A program made the translations under genes and the position numbers. Shown piece by piece: positions 35,201 to 41,703 of a stretch of DNA of 49,565 bases (positions within the stretch are counted from its first letter, which is position 1; the number at the start of each line of letters is the position of its first letter). The DNA comes from a virus, in the IMG/VR virus record IMGVR_UViG_3300043409_002263, positions 1 through 49,565 of that record; one strand, given 5' to 3'. The notes under the pieces were generated by a model. The model had not been told where the DNA came from, made no database searches, and worked only from the letters and a program-made list of their open reading frames with translations.

Positions 35201-35882
35201 CTGTAACTCCAGCAGTTTCTAACCCTACAACAGCAGCTCTTGTTAAAGCTTTTTTACCAACTGTTGCAATAAATGTAGATACCATCATTGATCCCATGGA
35301 TCCTAAACCAGATGGCACTGTATATTGAAAAGCTTCACCATATGTTGCATTTGCACCTTTAGCATTAACTATTGCCTCATTTAATTTATATGTTTTAGAA
35401 ACATATTCATTTGCTATTTCTTGCTCATTTGTTTTTATTCCTTCTTCAGCAGCATCTCTTTTTTTTGCAGCTTCTAAATTTTGTTCTTCTAATTCTGATA
35501 ATTTAGAATTAAGCTCTTCATCATCTATTAAATTAAGTCTTCTTGATTTTATCCAATCTTCTTTTAAATTGTTATTATTATCAATAATTAATTGAGACTT
35601 ATTAAAAGAACTTTGATATGTAGACTTTTGTGTATTGTCCCAAGCTTGTTTCATATTATTCCACCAGTTGTCAAAATCTGATTGAGTAATATCCTTATCT
35701 TTTAAAGTGTATTCATCTGAAAGATTTATATTAGGATTCTCTCTTAATGCTCCTTCTAATTCAACAGGATCTGAGCTAGAATAAGGCTCACTTTTACCTA
35801 GAATACTATCAAGTTTACTATTGATTGAATCTTCTGAAGGTTTTGTATTGTTAAATATCTGATCTAATACATTATTTATCAT
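23286..35882 (-). CDS. 4198-residue virion polyprotein with RNA polymerase core and metallopeptidase
   Basis: One of the largest phage proteins for a genome of this kind. The N-terminus is Asn/Ser-rich and helical, followed by a Gly/Ala-rich hydrophobic block at about 190-260 that could enter membranes during ejection. Long charged coiled-coil regions follow. A metallopeptidase-like site HEAFH is at about 1593. The polymerase signature near 3065-3110 reads GVRIPTQ, then a spacer ending in the loop SGADFDIDSLF. This parallels the cellular beta-prime sequence RxPTLH...NADFDGD, with all three catalytic Asp kept (about 3101-3105). Crassvirales encode giant DFDGD-type RNAPs that are virion-packaged and transcribe early genes; this is the likely counterpart. 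The middle and C-terminal domains are not individually recognised. Confidence 0.85.
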   Translation of the reverse strand: MINNVLDQIFNNTKPSEDSINSKLDSILGKSEPYSSSDPVELEGALRENPNINLSDEYTLKDKDITQSDFDNWWNNMKQAWDNTQKSTYQSSFNKSQLIIDNNNNLKEDWIKSRRLNLIDDEELNSKLSELEEQNLEAAKKRDAAEEGIKTNEQEIANEYVSKTYKLNEAIVNAKGANATYGEAFQYTVPSGLGSMGSMMVSTFIATVGKKALTRAAVVGLETAGVTAETGPGAAVAGGLAFLGQMAIGAYARYSETEAELGDNVEGIKQELIKKWFEKNNPTGNPSGPQPSEYDLRQIRIQSMNGVDELMKENYALFAEDALGIVIGSSMFKGSSIIKGLGRVGEYNKYARIGKALGFAHYKTVGEKFEEGLQHLASGRQRSKALGLEEYEDKGFMSNLLADSYDTATSINLGLPYQEDTNLGGKYSEDKEFQAASEVGGMLGLLGGGSAAAIKITRDISKYLETSKDLKDAGAVNTDDKVFRLKNQIYQKNFEKNSVPFLLEGIRNLRTVKNEMGEPMMNDEQAAEETRNILNAYDKYKQVSEHLEGIKPAGFAGVFQSKEQTAMLNVVKQELFHTSMEIARNSDKLPILASLDNIRNLIDNQQRIVDSIKETKDSSPLKKTYNLSERLKIAEAKLNQLKLNKKMIMERDGIKEKELPEASSVEQSNANKEYLINDLNLSELKTKYDNLLKIKTNEQLNTWFVNHAKGIFEKMKESNPNMKEGLEETEAETENSTSDLLMPEVELSHAKEFKTKFKGEYDSLLVELKDKKGIVQKLDHLNKINAVLQKAKAEVDKHVKTFLNSPTGEHYKSVSEKLSKEIEVNNQKIKNLDVKNKNEKTNPSVKIIDAVSKLTTMFVGFLDEAQLKELDEMSQIDILNSAEIRIEDYENANNEVAPVGLDGKPIENTNVKIILGLNSEKNKGKGVYVYVNGKRIGGLMDPRRFVVAGKPFNPGNMKHLAALNPDFVQKNENGVSEPTAQGEAMQNTYAGLVKAFEALEEKGSFTNDEVQEYFYVNRTGSIEYVKGEKKPTLGESLSNKGYEIEYSFKNSDDELVTKSGVIIIKFKNESISNIYLRNVDGTISEIVRENSPTEFSKIESIYNERHNEIKKGLESKYGNDNGKGKLTGQFFALINNPSAKSKLDILSASFPSIETDVTEGDSVLTNLSEMIIAQDKKIIEAKDDDIIDGVTLTSNEGNFFISASGISGVKIEIGMTGMSEDKRANKKEDDKRHVGALQLKISLPGVKNNITLRSKQKTSSDEKKLLGKGELNLIWGEDEDGSIILVHQNPVTKKSTKITTSAQLLSALNTDIKLYASRKSRDGKVYDRNKKLEKLKLEGFKLAVDEESSEGDFNSLNNMKMNAIPVRSSVSFKPKKVEAPKSKAKLSEVNTTLAINQINSFIDDIGSANKINLPLFYSIAKAFIKENGLEKYSDALDVAYEKRLAVLNEEAGKSSKSDSQIASNEDQMREIQLNIDEINSQLKLALLDTSITKAETDALKEQRDELQEQLRALGMNGSDRNSPFKIGDVNPTSNPIDIEVAKARLKKMLPNWISTELVDTIAHNLGENGEAWGRFMDNIVYISKSAKQGVEYHEAFHAVFRTILTRPQYKQLISEAKIKYEKYTEEDLKRIQSYYKDKIPRDQLVDLYYEEKMADEFQKYAEGKESRSLLTRIFDAIKALGRFFFDNRPQMDIVFSNIYNGVYKNSEPVLGILRRSETPAFKLIPKADKWNEKEQRKESGFLSQSQSERIINTIAMNVIKRTNVPTPEIIKEEVMKMVNYYDVSNFSNELRQVNEKSKSEFDRIYNSIQEVSDALKNTKTQSEIAEAVEIRTALFNYEDVNEKENTEDDANDDGYVFNQSTFTIGGWGSLSKEMKQFMAFTEVNVDEFGFKGLIGDEEMKSKKFNMASNGFVIYTGVERALADTPKNKILKKLIMYSNQTEHAKAFKDNLIKVISNELGVEVDENTSIDILKNSDWFNKFASTFVKNKVSQAVVVFDPETRFFKAFKSNQRDESTFQVDEWSKAYIAMGRNKEMNRKDNIAILEALNTILYSDNYIAGKDDDGEIKPLGSTVSEFINIMKKLGIELSSGYVRFSLIANKIDFIESKYNKALESGNTEVAEYFKGLMDEFEMFDDADPFTSDDIEGLTSSLDAEDLEGNKSNNPFAVLVDNEGNVTDTGAIGRMKNIAANNAIFDESVTGSTFQNAKGDTVFDKILPSYLTSELAKWRDEARREFIRAVRQNVSDEDGWRLLKKAIEADGGYMEDYLVKTFYQSIKNNPLILGVEYEKSNDGKDTNKIIYNDDFSDLIFDNIKTYIADGLRAVSFNEVRDEDEEGGDVYNLEEESYKRSTGNTYANLDPRTKTIMAMSLFARGTSSLSNDNNKLRTKKKIAGEGSLEKRSRTLSQFIFAVIETKSTQNMVTLPVQNFVNNDGTLNSLGMDYLKRSLVQEYERIGKAEKEIKDGTDFFLEGFHNKEERGLAFFNFSYLKSIDETLYNKMVDSAKAGLPFSDINSEVEDLLNKFYKEQFDKWVDLLVKRGAISKKESKEGVVTYENKLLPNDYQDNNKNVNMKSLADFFSNDYLMSININNLLHGDLATSYSSHNDVVKRNAKLIGSGPTLGSDRTTIAVVKSVNARDRADYTEGESNIDGLAKTDTTDAQNLNTLDWYQNKYLKALGKSNSEVKRLISKIRKGYKLSWSESQYLIKSNASITSRKIVGGDTFFYDKTSTATLLRSVTSFVESKDRQALNRIYDLIDAELDGNRNKARLAGLYSLTHNYWKPMPNSEYNHYLLNKMEISGTDILAFDSSMKQIKPNVSSMPKTPKSAFDFQLNNFDVSDSVFREQVNTDAIKKYIIHPTQLLNLIWSEQDRSAKGFIFGKEKQVGEIADAYLHFLGKRVEDSFKKIKEAIIENNKPKYKELLKEFQKSLDAQNSDPYIQEFFKMAEGISDNPKYNLNFPATLVKFENMWLSYVSKAMKIKTPGHKFTLKSDFGDGVMHIGERIITDAEFRRSPSRFKGVKVRKLAWRKQSGNEYVSECKISAQFAEQYGLKIGDKIPEALARMFGVRIPTQDKHSMVSLIVVDFLPAETGNIIMLPLEIVRLSGADFDIDSLFARIYTWYNNKYKNKVSVFGDYLKEETNNNAIAVAHDEYLANAVRTDEQYRERLSNAMSSSEEYNNVTSLLNSAKKAVKNLLLENKDALNENIMELVDDFESRLEKAGRDAFEFDEDGNYVESKKTSTAQEGFNNAHEKKVLKMMKTILSEDSKAYENEVKTPLNNLIKEQARIREELSNQTLELLGYKTKESEFSDKFGKQVSANRMAFESGSLEDIVPFNKAETDNILLEMEFALLHNNSNLSNKISASPSTTKMFDDADNMLKANGINVETKTLGVSSPLDKSIADENNSTGAKGIGPAAVFNVMFQRLNKYGIKLIKGFDKVLGHDSFGSYINDSGQRINDGNSSILSVHTDNAKDPKAGRYNISQNTIGAVLNNNGMGIDETVNLFMSKQEIMSELNRNFDLKKSEIASKTEKDFTDDSIAKYSIKAIAEKYDIDMKDFEIDDSVIIDVKTLTEALKFSEGLQTDMTKNQFLTLQKLVMNTMLTQRKYAEFLRNMVDVLGLLKGMKKTWAESDKVFDAIKKLGIEMYLKKSSDPNKLDSYDFRHVEGFAEDSKEGGEMKYPFDLLPIFKNDKLINVNMKVFKMINIYGEKFFITRTPLAEKIKSKVSSQMKPGFMDYEDNRNTFSRSLISYLTIASYRNMFSKSFKIDDLFNNNLHKKLYSLLSKEEFKNNEFLKFLNATSTEYSNKRNKSIFEGLTLYKLEGNTRTKNNPDFVTLLMDGFRQLNSSLDDEAKDFTVDAFNYLVMKDGLQFKNNSFIRQIEPYFLSRMTSSLDIVQDLLSNDKTIHSFRSVFGVKTQDEVMNNFVTLFTSDRNNNFGFKYLNSPDVSKNMKANVVKSLNSPEELAKMTKEEKNEQIKDVERADLEKNAPLFFTADKNGTRIMKIDLSAGVEGDESRKEKSRLWTANKSSLLSFKGMFEYRKDGIALPLVFIYNNILGNGIKFKNYYKLVSYTVKVDGKDVTYKADNFNGKDMHEGYYAIYEEFKPWGSQETSVYPFSPKEWESFSAGRELEIAKAKEESKKLEIPEKKTILSNPIEKQKNEIYDFLNSEKASTISPEQKKDIMEALKNAKTEKEISEIIQTKIC

Positions 35883-35896
35883 ATTTTATTCTGTAA

Positions 35897-36286
35897 TTAA
35901 TTTATATAAAAACCGTGACTTCCTGACACATTTTTAGCTTCATAAGATTCCCAATCTGCTCTACTCATTGATCCATCATTAGGTATGTGGACATTATGAA
36001 AAGATCCTTCATCTAATTGAACCACTGTCAATTTAATGCTATTTGTTTTATCCTTAAATTTGTAAAAATCTTTTTGTAATTTATCAACACTACCAACAAA
36101 TAATTGCTTGTGCTTTCCATCTTCAGATATTACTAATAACTTTCCTCCATACATTCCTGAAGTTCTTGTATTATCATTAATTGCTGCACCAACAGCATAT
36201 GGAATTTGCTTTCCATTTTCATCTATTAAAGATGGAAAATACGTTCCTGTTCCGTTTGCAGTGTCTTTTGTTTTTTTTAAATCCAT
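35897..36286 (-). CDS. small virion-region protein, probable 3' part of a frameshifted gene
   Basis: 129 residues if started at the ATG at 36286; a TTG one codon earlier is also open. It overlaps the 82-residue frame by 68 bases. The product reads as a compact beta-rich domain (GTGTYFPSLIDENGKQIPYA, KLLVISEDGKHKQLFVG, SIKLTVVQLD). Joined at the A8 run with the upstream frame it gives one smooth protein of about 190 residues, so an independent start inside the upstream gene is the less natural reading. No family is recognised. It lies between the lysozyme and the giant RNAP protein. Confidence 0.6.
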   Translation of the reverse strand: MDLKKTKDTANGTGTYFPSLIDENGKQIPYAVGAAINDNTRTSGMYGGKLLVISEDGKHKQLFVGSVDKLQKDFYKFKDKTNSIKLTVVQLDEGSFHNVHIPNDGSMSRADWESYEAKNVSGSHGFYIN

Positions 36287-36467
36287 CAAAATCAGTTACT
36301 ACATAATAATTTGCGCTTGTAAATGCAGACCCCTCTTTTATCTCTTCTTTTGAATTTGGAAAATACATTTTTCCTGAATTATCAACTGCAATTATTTTTT
36401 GAACTTTGCTATTGTAGTTAAAGTTTTTTTTATCTTTTGTTATAGGATTTATTGCTTGAACAACCAT
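36219..36467 (-). CDS. small virion-region protein, probable 5' part of a frameshifted gene
   Basis: 82 residues from the ATG at 36467. Residues 1-62 look like an ordinary domain start (INPITKDKKNFNYNSKVQKI, KMYFPNSKEEIKEG, NYYVVTDFDGF). The last 17 residues (from NKRHCKRNRN) have an out-of-frame look. At the run of eight A's (- strand; T's at 36271-36278), removing one base would join the frame to the 35897 gene. It starts 14 bases after the lysozyme stop. It could be programmed +1 shifting, transcriptional slippage, a mutation or an assembly error. Confidence 0.55.
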   Translation of the reverse strand: MVVQAINPITKDKKNFNYNSKVQKIIAVDNSGKMYFPNSKEEIKEGSAFTSANYYVVTDFDGFKKNKRHCKRNRNVFSIFNR

Positions 36468-36483
36468 ACCTCTTGTTTTAACT

Positions 36484-36990
36484 TCAGCTTCCTCCTTCTC
36501 TAATTACTTTTAATTTTTTATTAAAAATATCAAGATATTCTTGTACATTTTTATTTTTAGGTAAAATTCCACCTTTTGACCTGCTTCTTATAGAAGCATC
36601 AACAGCAGACTGCGCTTTGTCATAGTCTTTTGTTTCTGAAAGCGTTTTAAGATATACATTTGCATCACCAGCACCTAAATAGTGTGTTAAAGCCATTAAT
36701 GTTTCATCTGGAGTATTTAGCTTGTAATTATCCTTAAAATTAGCTATAGTTTTTTTATATTTATCTCCTAGATAGTTTTGGTATTTTTCTTGAGCTTCTG
36801 GATTCTTTAGATACTCTTCTCTAGTTTTAACACCTGTAATTTTCTCTATCTCTGATTGTGCTTGTCCACTAGCAGGCTCTCCATGTATACTCCAAATATG
36901 TTGGTATTTACCTGTAGCGCTACTTCCTGGATTATCTTTTGGATTATAATTATTTCCAGACTCCTGAATACTAATTGTTTGGTTAAACAT
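36484..36990 (-). CDS. virion-associated lysozyme (SLT/goose-lysozyme-like)
   Basis: A 168-residue lytic domain. The N-terminal IQESGNNYNPKD with probable catalytic Glu11, followed by SSATGKYQHIW, is the transglycosylase/lysozyme pattern (ESGG-N-Y...S-x-A-x-G-x-Y-Q). A later helix, ETLMALTHYLGAGDANVYL, carries the expected ALTHYLG motif. With no signal peptide and a place among internal virion genes, it probably digests peptidoglycan locally during genome entry. It is the third wall hydrolase in the window, after the glucosaminidase (10898) and the M15 peptidase (48879). Its start lies six bases after the previous stop. Confidence 0.85.
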   Translation of the reverse strand: MFNQTISIQESGNNYNPKDNPGSSATGKYQHIWSIHGEPASGQAQSEIEKITGVKTREEYLKNPEAQEKYQNYLGDKYKKTIANFKDNYKLNTPDETLMALTHYLGAGDANVYLKTLSETKDYDKAQSAVDASIRSRSKGGILPKNKNVQEYLDIFNKKLKVIREGGS

Positions 36991-36995
36991 GTCTA

Positions 36996-39320
36996 TTACT
37001 TCATCCCCAGAGGATCTGCGCTTGTCCCCTGGGCTGTCTGCTTTCCCACATTGTCTCCTCCTGGAAACATTAGATTATATCCTGCAGGATCAGTTAGTTT
37101 CATTTTTATAATAAACAAGCTCTTAGCCTTGTCTTCTTTAGACATGTTTTTATCATCTAATATAGCAACCTTAGCCGCATTCAGCTTGCCTCTTTGATCA
37201 TCTGAAATGTTAGGCCTAGAAATAAGATTACCATCTGGATCCTTTAATTTTCCATCTAAAAATTGATTAAATTGATAATCCCAGTCTGTGATATATTTGT
37301 CTGGATTTTTAGCAAATTCTTTTTGAAATTTTATTATTTGTTTTTCAACTTTTATTTTAAATAGTTCATCTTTAACTTCAGATGTATTATGTTGAACATT
37401 CTTAGCAACCCATTGAGCATTGCCCCATTGATTAACATCAATATTTCTAGTTGTTGTTTCAGCATCTAAACCTATTGCAGGAGTAACCATTGACATTATG
37501 TATCCTTTAACTTCAGCAACTTCTCCATTGTCCTTGACAATTGTTTTTGTATGCTTTTTAATTAGACCATCCTCTTCAAGTTTTTTATATCCATCTGCAG
37601 ACATAAATGACATAATGCCAGCTGGAGCTATATTTTTCATTTGTACTTCAGTAACAAATGCGTCAATTTTAACTACAGGATCTCCATTATTATCAGTAAA
37701 AAAGCTTTTTCCTGAACCTGGAATTACTTCTAATTGACCATTAATATTTGTCAGAGCCGTATTTAAATTATCTAAAGTTTCATAGTTTTCAAGATTATTT
37801 CCTTTGATTTTTTCATTTAAGTCTTTGTCATCTAAGTCAATTCCTGCTCTTTCAGCTTCAGATTTTAATACTCCATACCCATTTGGATCATTGGCTTTAA
37901 AGCTAGCTAATTCTGCCTTGTAAAATTCAGTATTTTTCAGCTCATTTATTGAAATACTTCTTGTTTTACCAGTTGCACTATCATATTCACGAATAGTTTT
38001 TTCATTTTCATTTTTAAAATTTTTTGATAGATTTCCTCCCCAATAAACTAATTCTCTGTAAGGTTTTCCTGTGTTTCCACCACCAGTAGCAAATGTTGAA
38101 ACAGGATTATTTATTGCATCTTCTTTATCAAAAACAATATCTGATAAAATGGTATTGTGGTACTTTTTTATTAAAGCATTTTCTTTAACTTTAAAAGGAA
38201 TTGCCTTTCCCATTTTCACATCATCTTCAACTTCTTTTTGCGTGCCTTGTTTACCAACAGAAAAATACAAAGTTCTTCCTGTGGCATTTATAAGAGTTGT
38301 TCCTGTTTTTGTATCTTTTGTTCCTCCTAAAAATGCTGCAACGTCTCCTGTATCAATAACAGCTCCGCCATTAACTGAAGATTCTTTTATTATGTTTAAA
38401 AGCTTATTATCATAATTGCCAGCAACATCATCATCATCTCCTGATTTTTTATTTCCTGAACCAGATTTATTAGCAGGTACAGCATTTTCTTTTTGTATAT
38501 CTTTTTTAGATTGATAAGTTCCTAAATAAGCATCTGTAATATTATTTATTACATCATCTTCTGTAAAAACACCCTTCTCTATTTCTTCTCTAACTGCTTT
38601 ATCATAATTTACAGATTCCTTGCCCCATACATTTTTATTATTTTTAACATACAAAGCAACTCTTTCTTTAATTTGGTCTCTTGTTATACCTGTAGTTTCT
38701 TTGCCTGTTTGTATATTTTTATATGATATATTACCAAAATCGTCTTTAAATGGAACAAGTTCTGGCATATTCATACTTATATCAGTTTCTTCATGTATTT
38801 TTCCTAGTACATCTCCAAAATCTTTCCAGTAATCTCCTGGTTTTTTAGTTTTATAATGTGATAATGATGGAATTTTATTAATGTCTTGCTGCTTTAAATC
38901 TTTTGATTTAGGGTCATAAAACCATTGTACATAATTTTCATTTCCTGATTGCATCATAACATCATTAGCTAATGCAGTTCCTAATGTTTCATCTTCTTTA
39001 ACAGCTTGATAAATTGGATTTTCTTTTAATCTATTAGCATAGTTTTTCATTTTATATGTCAATTGGCCATAGTCATGAGTTTTTTCTGCTTCATCTGCCA
39101 TTGCTTTAGTATCTGCTTCAACTTGATTTCTAAGCATTTTAGCATGATCTTGAGTTGTTGGTCCACCAGTAATTATAGGCTTATCTGCAAGTGCAGCCAT
39201 GCCTTTATCATAAGTGTCTTGTTGTTTAGCATATCCAGCTTCTATTTCTTTTAGAGGCAAAGGGACATAAGAAGATACCCAAGGTTGTTGATCATATGTT
39301 TTATCAAATCTGTTAGCCAA
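36996..39320 (-). CDS. 774-residue internal/cargo-like virion protein with TTG start
   Basis: Recognisable by its N-terminus (ANRFDKTYDQQPWVSSYVPLPL), a pattern I associate with internal or cargo proteins of Bacteroidota podophages (an Asp/Tyr-rich start with a VPLPLKEI segment, then an Ala/Lys-rich helix AGYAKQQDTYDKGMAAL). The rest is soluble and helical with Gly/Lys/Asp loops. An in-frame stop lies two codons upstream, and the next Met is about 40 residues inside, so TTG at 39318-39320 is the only sensible start. The start codon overlaps the last codons of a homing-endonuclease remnant, which suggests the original ATG was lost when the element inserted. The protein is probably ejected with the DNA; that role is inferred. 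Confidence 0.75.
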   Translation of the reverse strand: MANRFDKTYDQQPWVSSYVPLPLKEIEAGYAKQQDTYDKGMAALADKPIITGGPTTQDHAKMLRNQVEADTKAMADEAEKTHDYGQLTYKMKNYANRLKENPIYQAVKEDETLGTALANDVMMQSGNENYVQWFYDPKSKDLKQQDINKIPSLSHYKTKKPGDYWKDFGDVLGKIHEETDISMNMPELVPFKDDFGNISYKNIQTGKETTGITRDQIKERVALYVKNNKNVWGKESVNYDKAVREEIEKGVFTEDDVINNITDAYLGTYQSKKDIQKENAVPANKSGSGNKKSGDDDDVAGNYDNKLLNIIKESSVNGGAVIDTGDVAAFLGGTKDTKTGTTLINATGRTLYFSVGKQGTQKEVEDDVKMGKAIPFKVKENALIKKYHNTILSDIVFDKEDAINNPVSTFATGGGNTGKPYRELVYWGGNLSKNFKNENEKTIREYDSATGKTRSISINELKNTEFYKAELASFKANDPNGYGVLKSEAERAGIDLDDKDLNEKIKGNNLENYETLDNLNTALTNINGQLEVIPGSGKSFFTDNNGDPVVKIDAFVTEVQMKNIAPAGIMSFMSADGYKKLEEDGLIKKHTKTIVKDNGEVAEVKGYIMSMVTPAIGLDAETTTRNIDVNQWGNAQWVAKNVQHNTSEVKDELFKIKVEKQIIKFQKEFAKNPDKYITDWDYQFNQFLDGKLKDPDGNLISRPNISDDQRGKLNAAKVAILDDKNMSKEDKAKSLFIIKMKLTDPAGYNLMFPGGDNVGKQTAQGTSADPLGMK

Positions 39321-39423
39321 GGTTTACCTCACTTTCATATTTCCAAATGAATCCACAAGCAGAACCTATATAAATTTTATTATTTATTAGATTTGTTATT
39401 TTATAAATTTCTGTATTAGTCAT
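39313..39423 (-). pseudogene. remnant of a GIY-YIG homing endonuclease (internal deletion)
   Basis: A 36-codon frame, ATG overlapping the previous stop (TAATG) and TAA overlapping the next gene's TTG start. Its first 20 residues (MTNTEIYKITNLINNKIYIG) are the start of a GIY-YIG nuclease. They run directly into CGFIWKYE, which matches the last residues of such enzymes (compare NGFKWKYK at the end of the intact 15076 gene). About 180 residues between these ends are missing, so the nuclease core is gone. It is a deletion scar of a homing element parked between two virion genes. Confidence 0.8.
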
Positions 39424-41654
39424 TATGCTGTTGTATTTTTATTAGATTTATTTTCATTCATATATTTAATATATGCTTGAGGATATTCTTTTTTAATAAA
39501 CTCTAAATAATCATATTCTTGCTTAGTTGATTTGTCATCTCTATATATATTACTTAAGCTAGATCCAATGTCACCAACATATTTAGTATTTAAATTTCTA
39601 TAATTAGCCTCATTCATTGCTGTAGCATCCATACTCTTATTTGCATTTGCAGCTATTTCAGCTTGAGCAGCATTGTATGTACCTGCATTAGAAGCGTCAT
39701 AAGCCATTCTAATTCTAGCTTTAGCTAATGAATTTTGAGCTCCTGCTTGAATTGCATTTTTCATAAAAGTTCCAGCATTACCATCAGCAGCTCCTGAAAG
39801 AGCTCCTCTAGTAATTTTATTTTGTATATCAGCATCAGCTAACGCTTGTGTAGAATCTAGATATCTCACTTCTCCATTTTTATAAACAACTGGCCTTTCT
39901 TTTTTATTAGTGGCAAGACCATATATAGAGCCAGCCATTTGAGCAGCTCCAGCTCCAGCTCCCATCATTCTAGCTTTTTGATAATTTGATAAATAAGGTT
40001 GTTTAACTGGATCCTTAGAATTACCATATTTACTATATAATCCTGGATTAGTACGTCTATATTCTTCTATCATACTAGAAGTTTCAGGGTAATCTTCATC
40101 TTTAGAAAAATCATCTGGAGCAGCTCCTCTAAATTGCATTTCATCTTGATATTCAATTTCTGCTTCTGGAATCATTGATTGAATTTTTGGTATGCTAATT
40201 GGATCTTTATAACGTCTAAATTTAGGATCTTCTGGTACTTCCATTGGAGTATTGTTAGTTAATAAGTATCCATTTGTGGAATAAGTAGGATCTTCTGTTT
40301 CATAGCCATATGCATATTTAGGTAATTTATGCATACCACCCATTTTATATTCCATTCCTTCTTGTCCAGACTCTGGGCCCATCATTTGATGTTGTGCTCC
40401 AGGCATCATTTGACCATCAGGCATTTGATGATTCATTCCTGGTAATTTAACTCCCATCTTTTCAGCATATTTAGCCACTTTAGATTGCTTAAGCATTTCT
40501 TGTGCTTGAAATATCATGTCTAATTTCTTTTGTCTTACAGAATTAACTAATTGTTCTGTTGCTGTTAATGCTCTATCTTTAACTTCTTTAATTTTATATT
40601 TAGCAGCCTCTTTAGCAAATGTTAATTTAGAGCCAACATCTTTTAATCTATCAGAGAATATTTGCGTTCCACTAGGTAGATTCACTTCTGCATCATTTCC
40701 AGATTCATGTGTTCCTACATCAACTTGATCTGTTCCTCCATAAGGAAATCTCACCATTTCTTGTTTTTCAATCCTAGCATTTGGATTTTCATAAGATAAT
40801 CCTCCATTTGAATATTTAACTCCGCCATAAGCAGCGTACATAGATGTTCTATTAGGATCACTTGATAAACCAGGATTCTCTTTTGGTTGATTATAAGAAG
40901 CCATCATATTATTAAATGATGCTTGTTGTTGTGCATCATATTGTGCTTGTTGTTCATCACGTGCTTTTTTTGTTGCATTTTGTGAAGCAATATTTTTTTT
41001 TGCATCTGACTCAACTTGTTTTTGATGTCTTCCAGTAAAAGCTTCAGATAAACCTCCAGTTAATGCTCCAGCTACTTTTTCTAAGTCAGTAGCATTAGGA
41101 TCACTATATAGTTCTATCATTGCTCCTGCTGGATCTAAAGCTGCTCCAGCTGCACTGGCAACATAAGATGCGTTTTTATTTTCTATTTCTCCAGTTGTAG
41201 AATTTGTTTTATCTGTTTCTGCTCTAACCATTTTAGATCCACTATCAACAAGTCCCATTGCTGCTCCAAGTGCTGGATTAATAGCTCCAGCAACAGCTGT
41301 TCCAGTGCCATAAACTGCATCTCTAGTTGCCAATCCTTTTTGTTCTGAACTAGCATAAGGATTATTTTGTGTATTATATACATTGGTTGCACCTTTTATA
41401 GCTGCACCTCCAATTGCAACTGCATCATTTGAACTTATTGATGAGCCTTCAGCTTTTCTATTAGGATCTCCTGCACTATATCCTTCTTCTGTTCCTGCAT
41501 ATAATCCAGAACCATCATCATATTCTGACATCATAGTCCCTTCATAACCATTAGGAAATTTAGGAAGCTTTCTTCCTCCATGTTTAAATAAAGGAGTGGT
41601 GGTTTTCTTTTTAGTACCACCTGGATATTTCTTTAATTTTGGGCGCTTTTTCAT
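39423..41654 (-). CDS. 743-residue internal virion protein with Gly/Ala-rich segments
   Basis: A structural protein with a basic N-terminus (KKRPKLKKYPGG) and a repeated element: GGRKLPKFPNGYE at about 25-38 and GGMHKLPKYAYGYE at about 435-448. Several Gly/Ala-rich stretches (GGAAIKGATNVY, AGAINPALGAAMGLV, ASAAGAALDPAGAMI, GAGAGAAQMAGSIYGLA) could span or perturb membranes, as expected for ejected internal proteins. There is a Gln/Ala-rich linker near 240 and a Met/Gln/Pro-rich stretch (MPDGQMMPGAQHQMMGPES) near 410. Its stop overlaps the homing remnant's ATG. A 125-base gap with a hairpin separates it from the muzzle-like gene upstream. No enzyme motif is seen. Confidence 0.75.
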   Translation of the reverse strand: MKKRPKLKKYPGGTKKKTTTPLFKHGGRKLPKFPNGYEGTMMSEYDDGSGLYAGTEEGYSAGDPNRKAEGSSISSNDAVAIGGAAIKGATNVYNTQNNPYASSEQKGLATRDAVYGTGTAVAGAINPALGAAMGLVDSGSKMVRAETDKTNSTTGEIENKNASYVASAAGAALDPAGAMIELYSDPNATDLEKVAGALTGGLSEAFTGRHQKQVESDAKKNIASQNATKKARDEQQAQYDAQQQASFNNMMASYNQPKENPGLSSDPNRTSMYAAYGGVKYSNGGLSYENPNARIEKQEMVRFPYGGTDQVDVGTHESGNDAEVNLPSGTQIFSDRLKDVGSKLTFAKEAAKYKIKEVKDRALTATEQLVNSVRQKKLDMIFQAQEMLKQSKVAKYAEKMGVKLPGMNHQMPDGQMMPGAQHQMMGPESGQEGMEYKMGGMHKLPKYAYGYETEDPTYSTNGYLLTNNTPMEVPEDPKFRRYKDPISIPKIQSMIPEAEIEYQDEMQFRGAAPDDFSKDEDYPETSSMIEEYRRTNPGLYSKYGNSKDPVKQPYLSNYQKARMMGAGAGAAQMAGSIYGLATNKKERPVVYKNGEVRYLDSTQALADADIQNKITRGALSGAADGNAGTFMKNAIQAGAQNSLAKARIRMAYDASNAGTYNAAQAEIAANANKSMDATAMNEANYRNLNTKYVGDIGSSLSNIYRDDKSTKQEYDYLEFIKKEYPQAYIKYMNENKSNKNTTA

Positions 41655-41703
41655 TTATAATTTATTTGATTATATTCTTCCTTTTATAATCTTTGTATAC
41701 AAT

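Noticed and set aside
36460-36500. AGGAGG before the 82-residue frame as a Shine-Dalgarno
   Set aside because: It lies over 20 bases from the ATG, is part of the lysozyme C-terminal codons, and Bacteroidota rarely use Shine-Dalgarno initiation.
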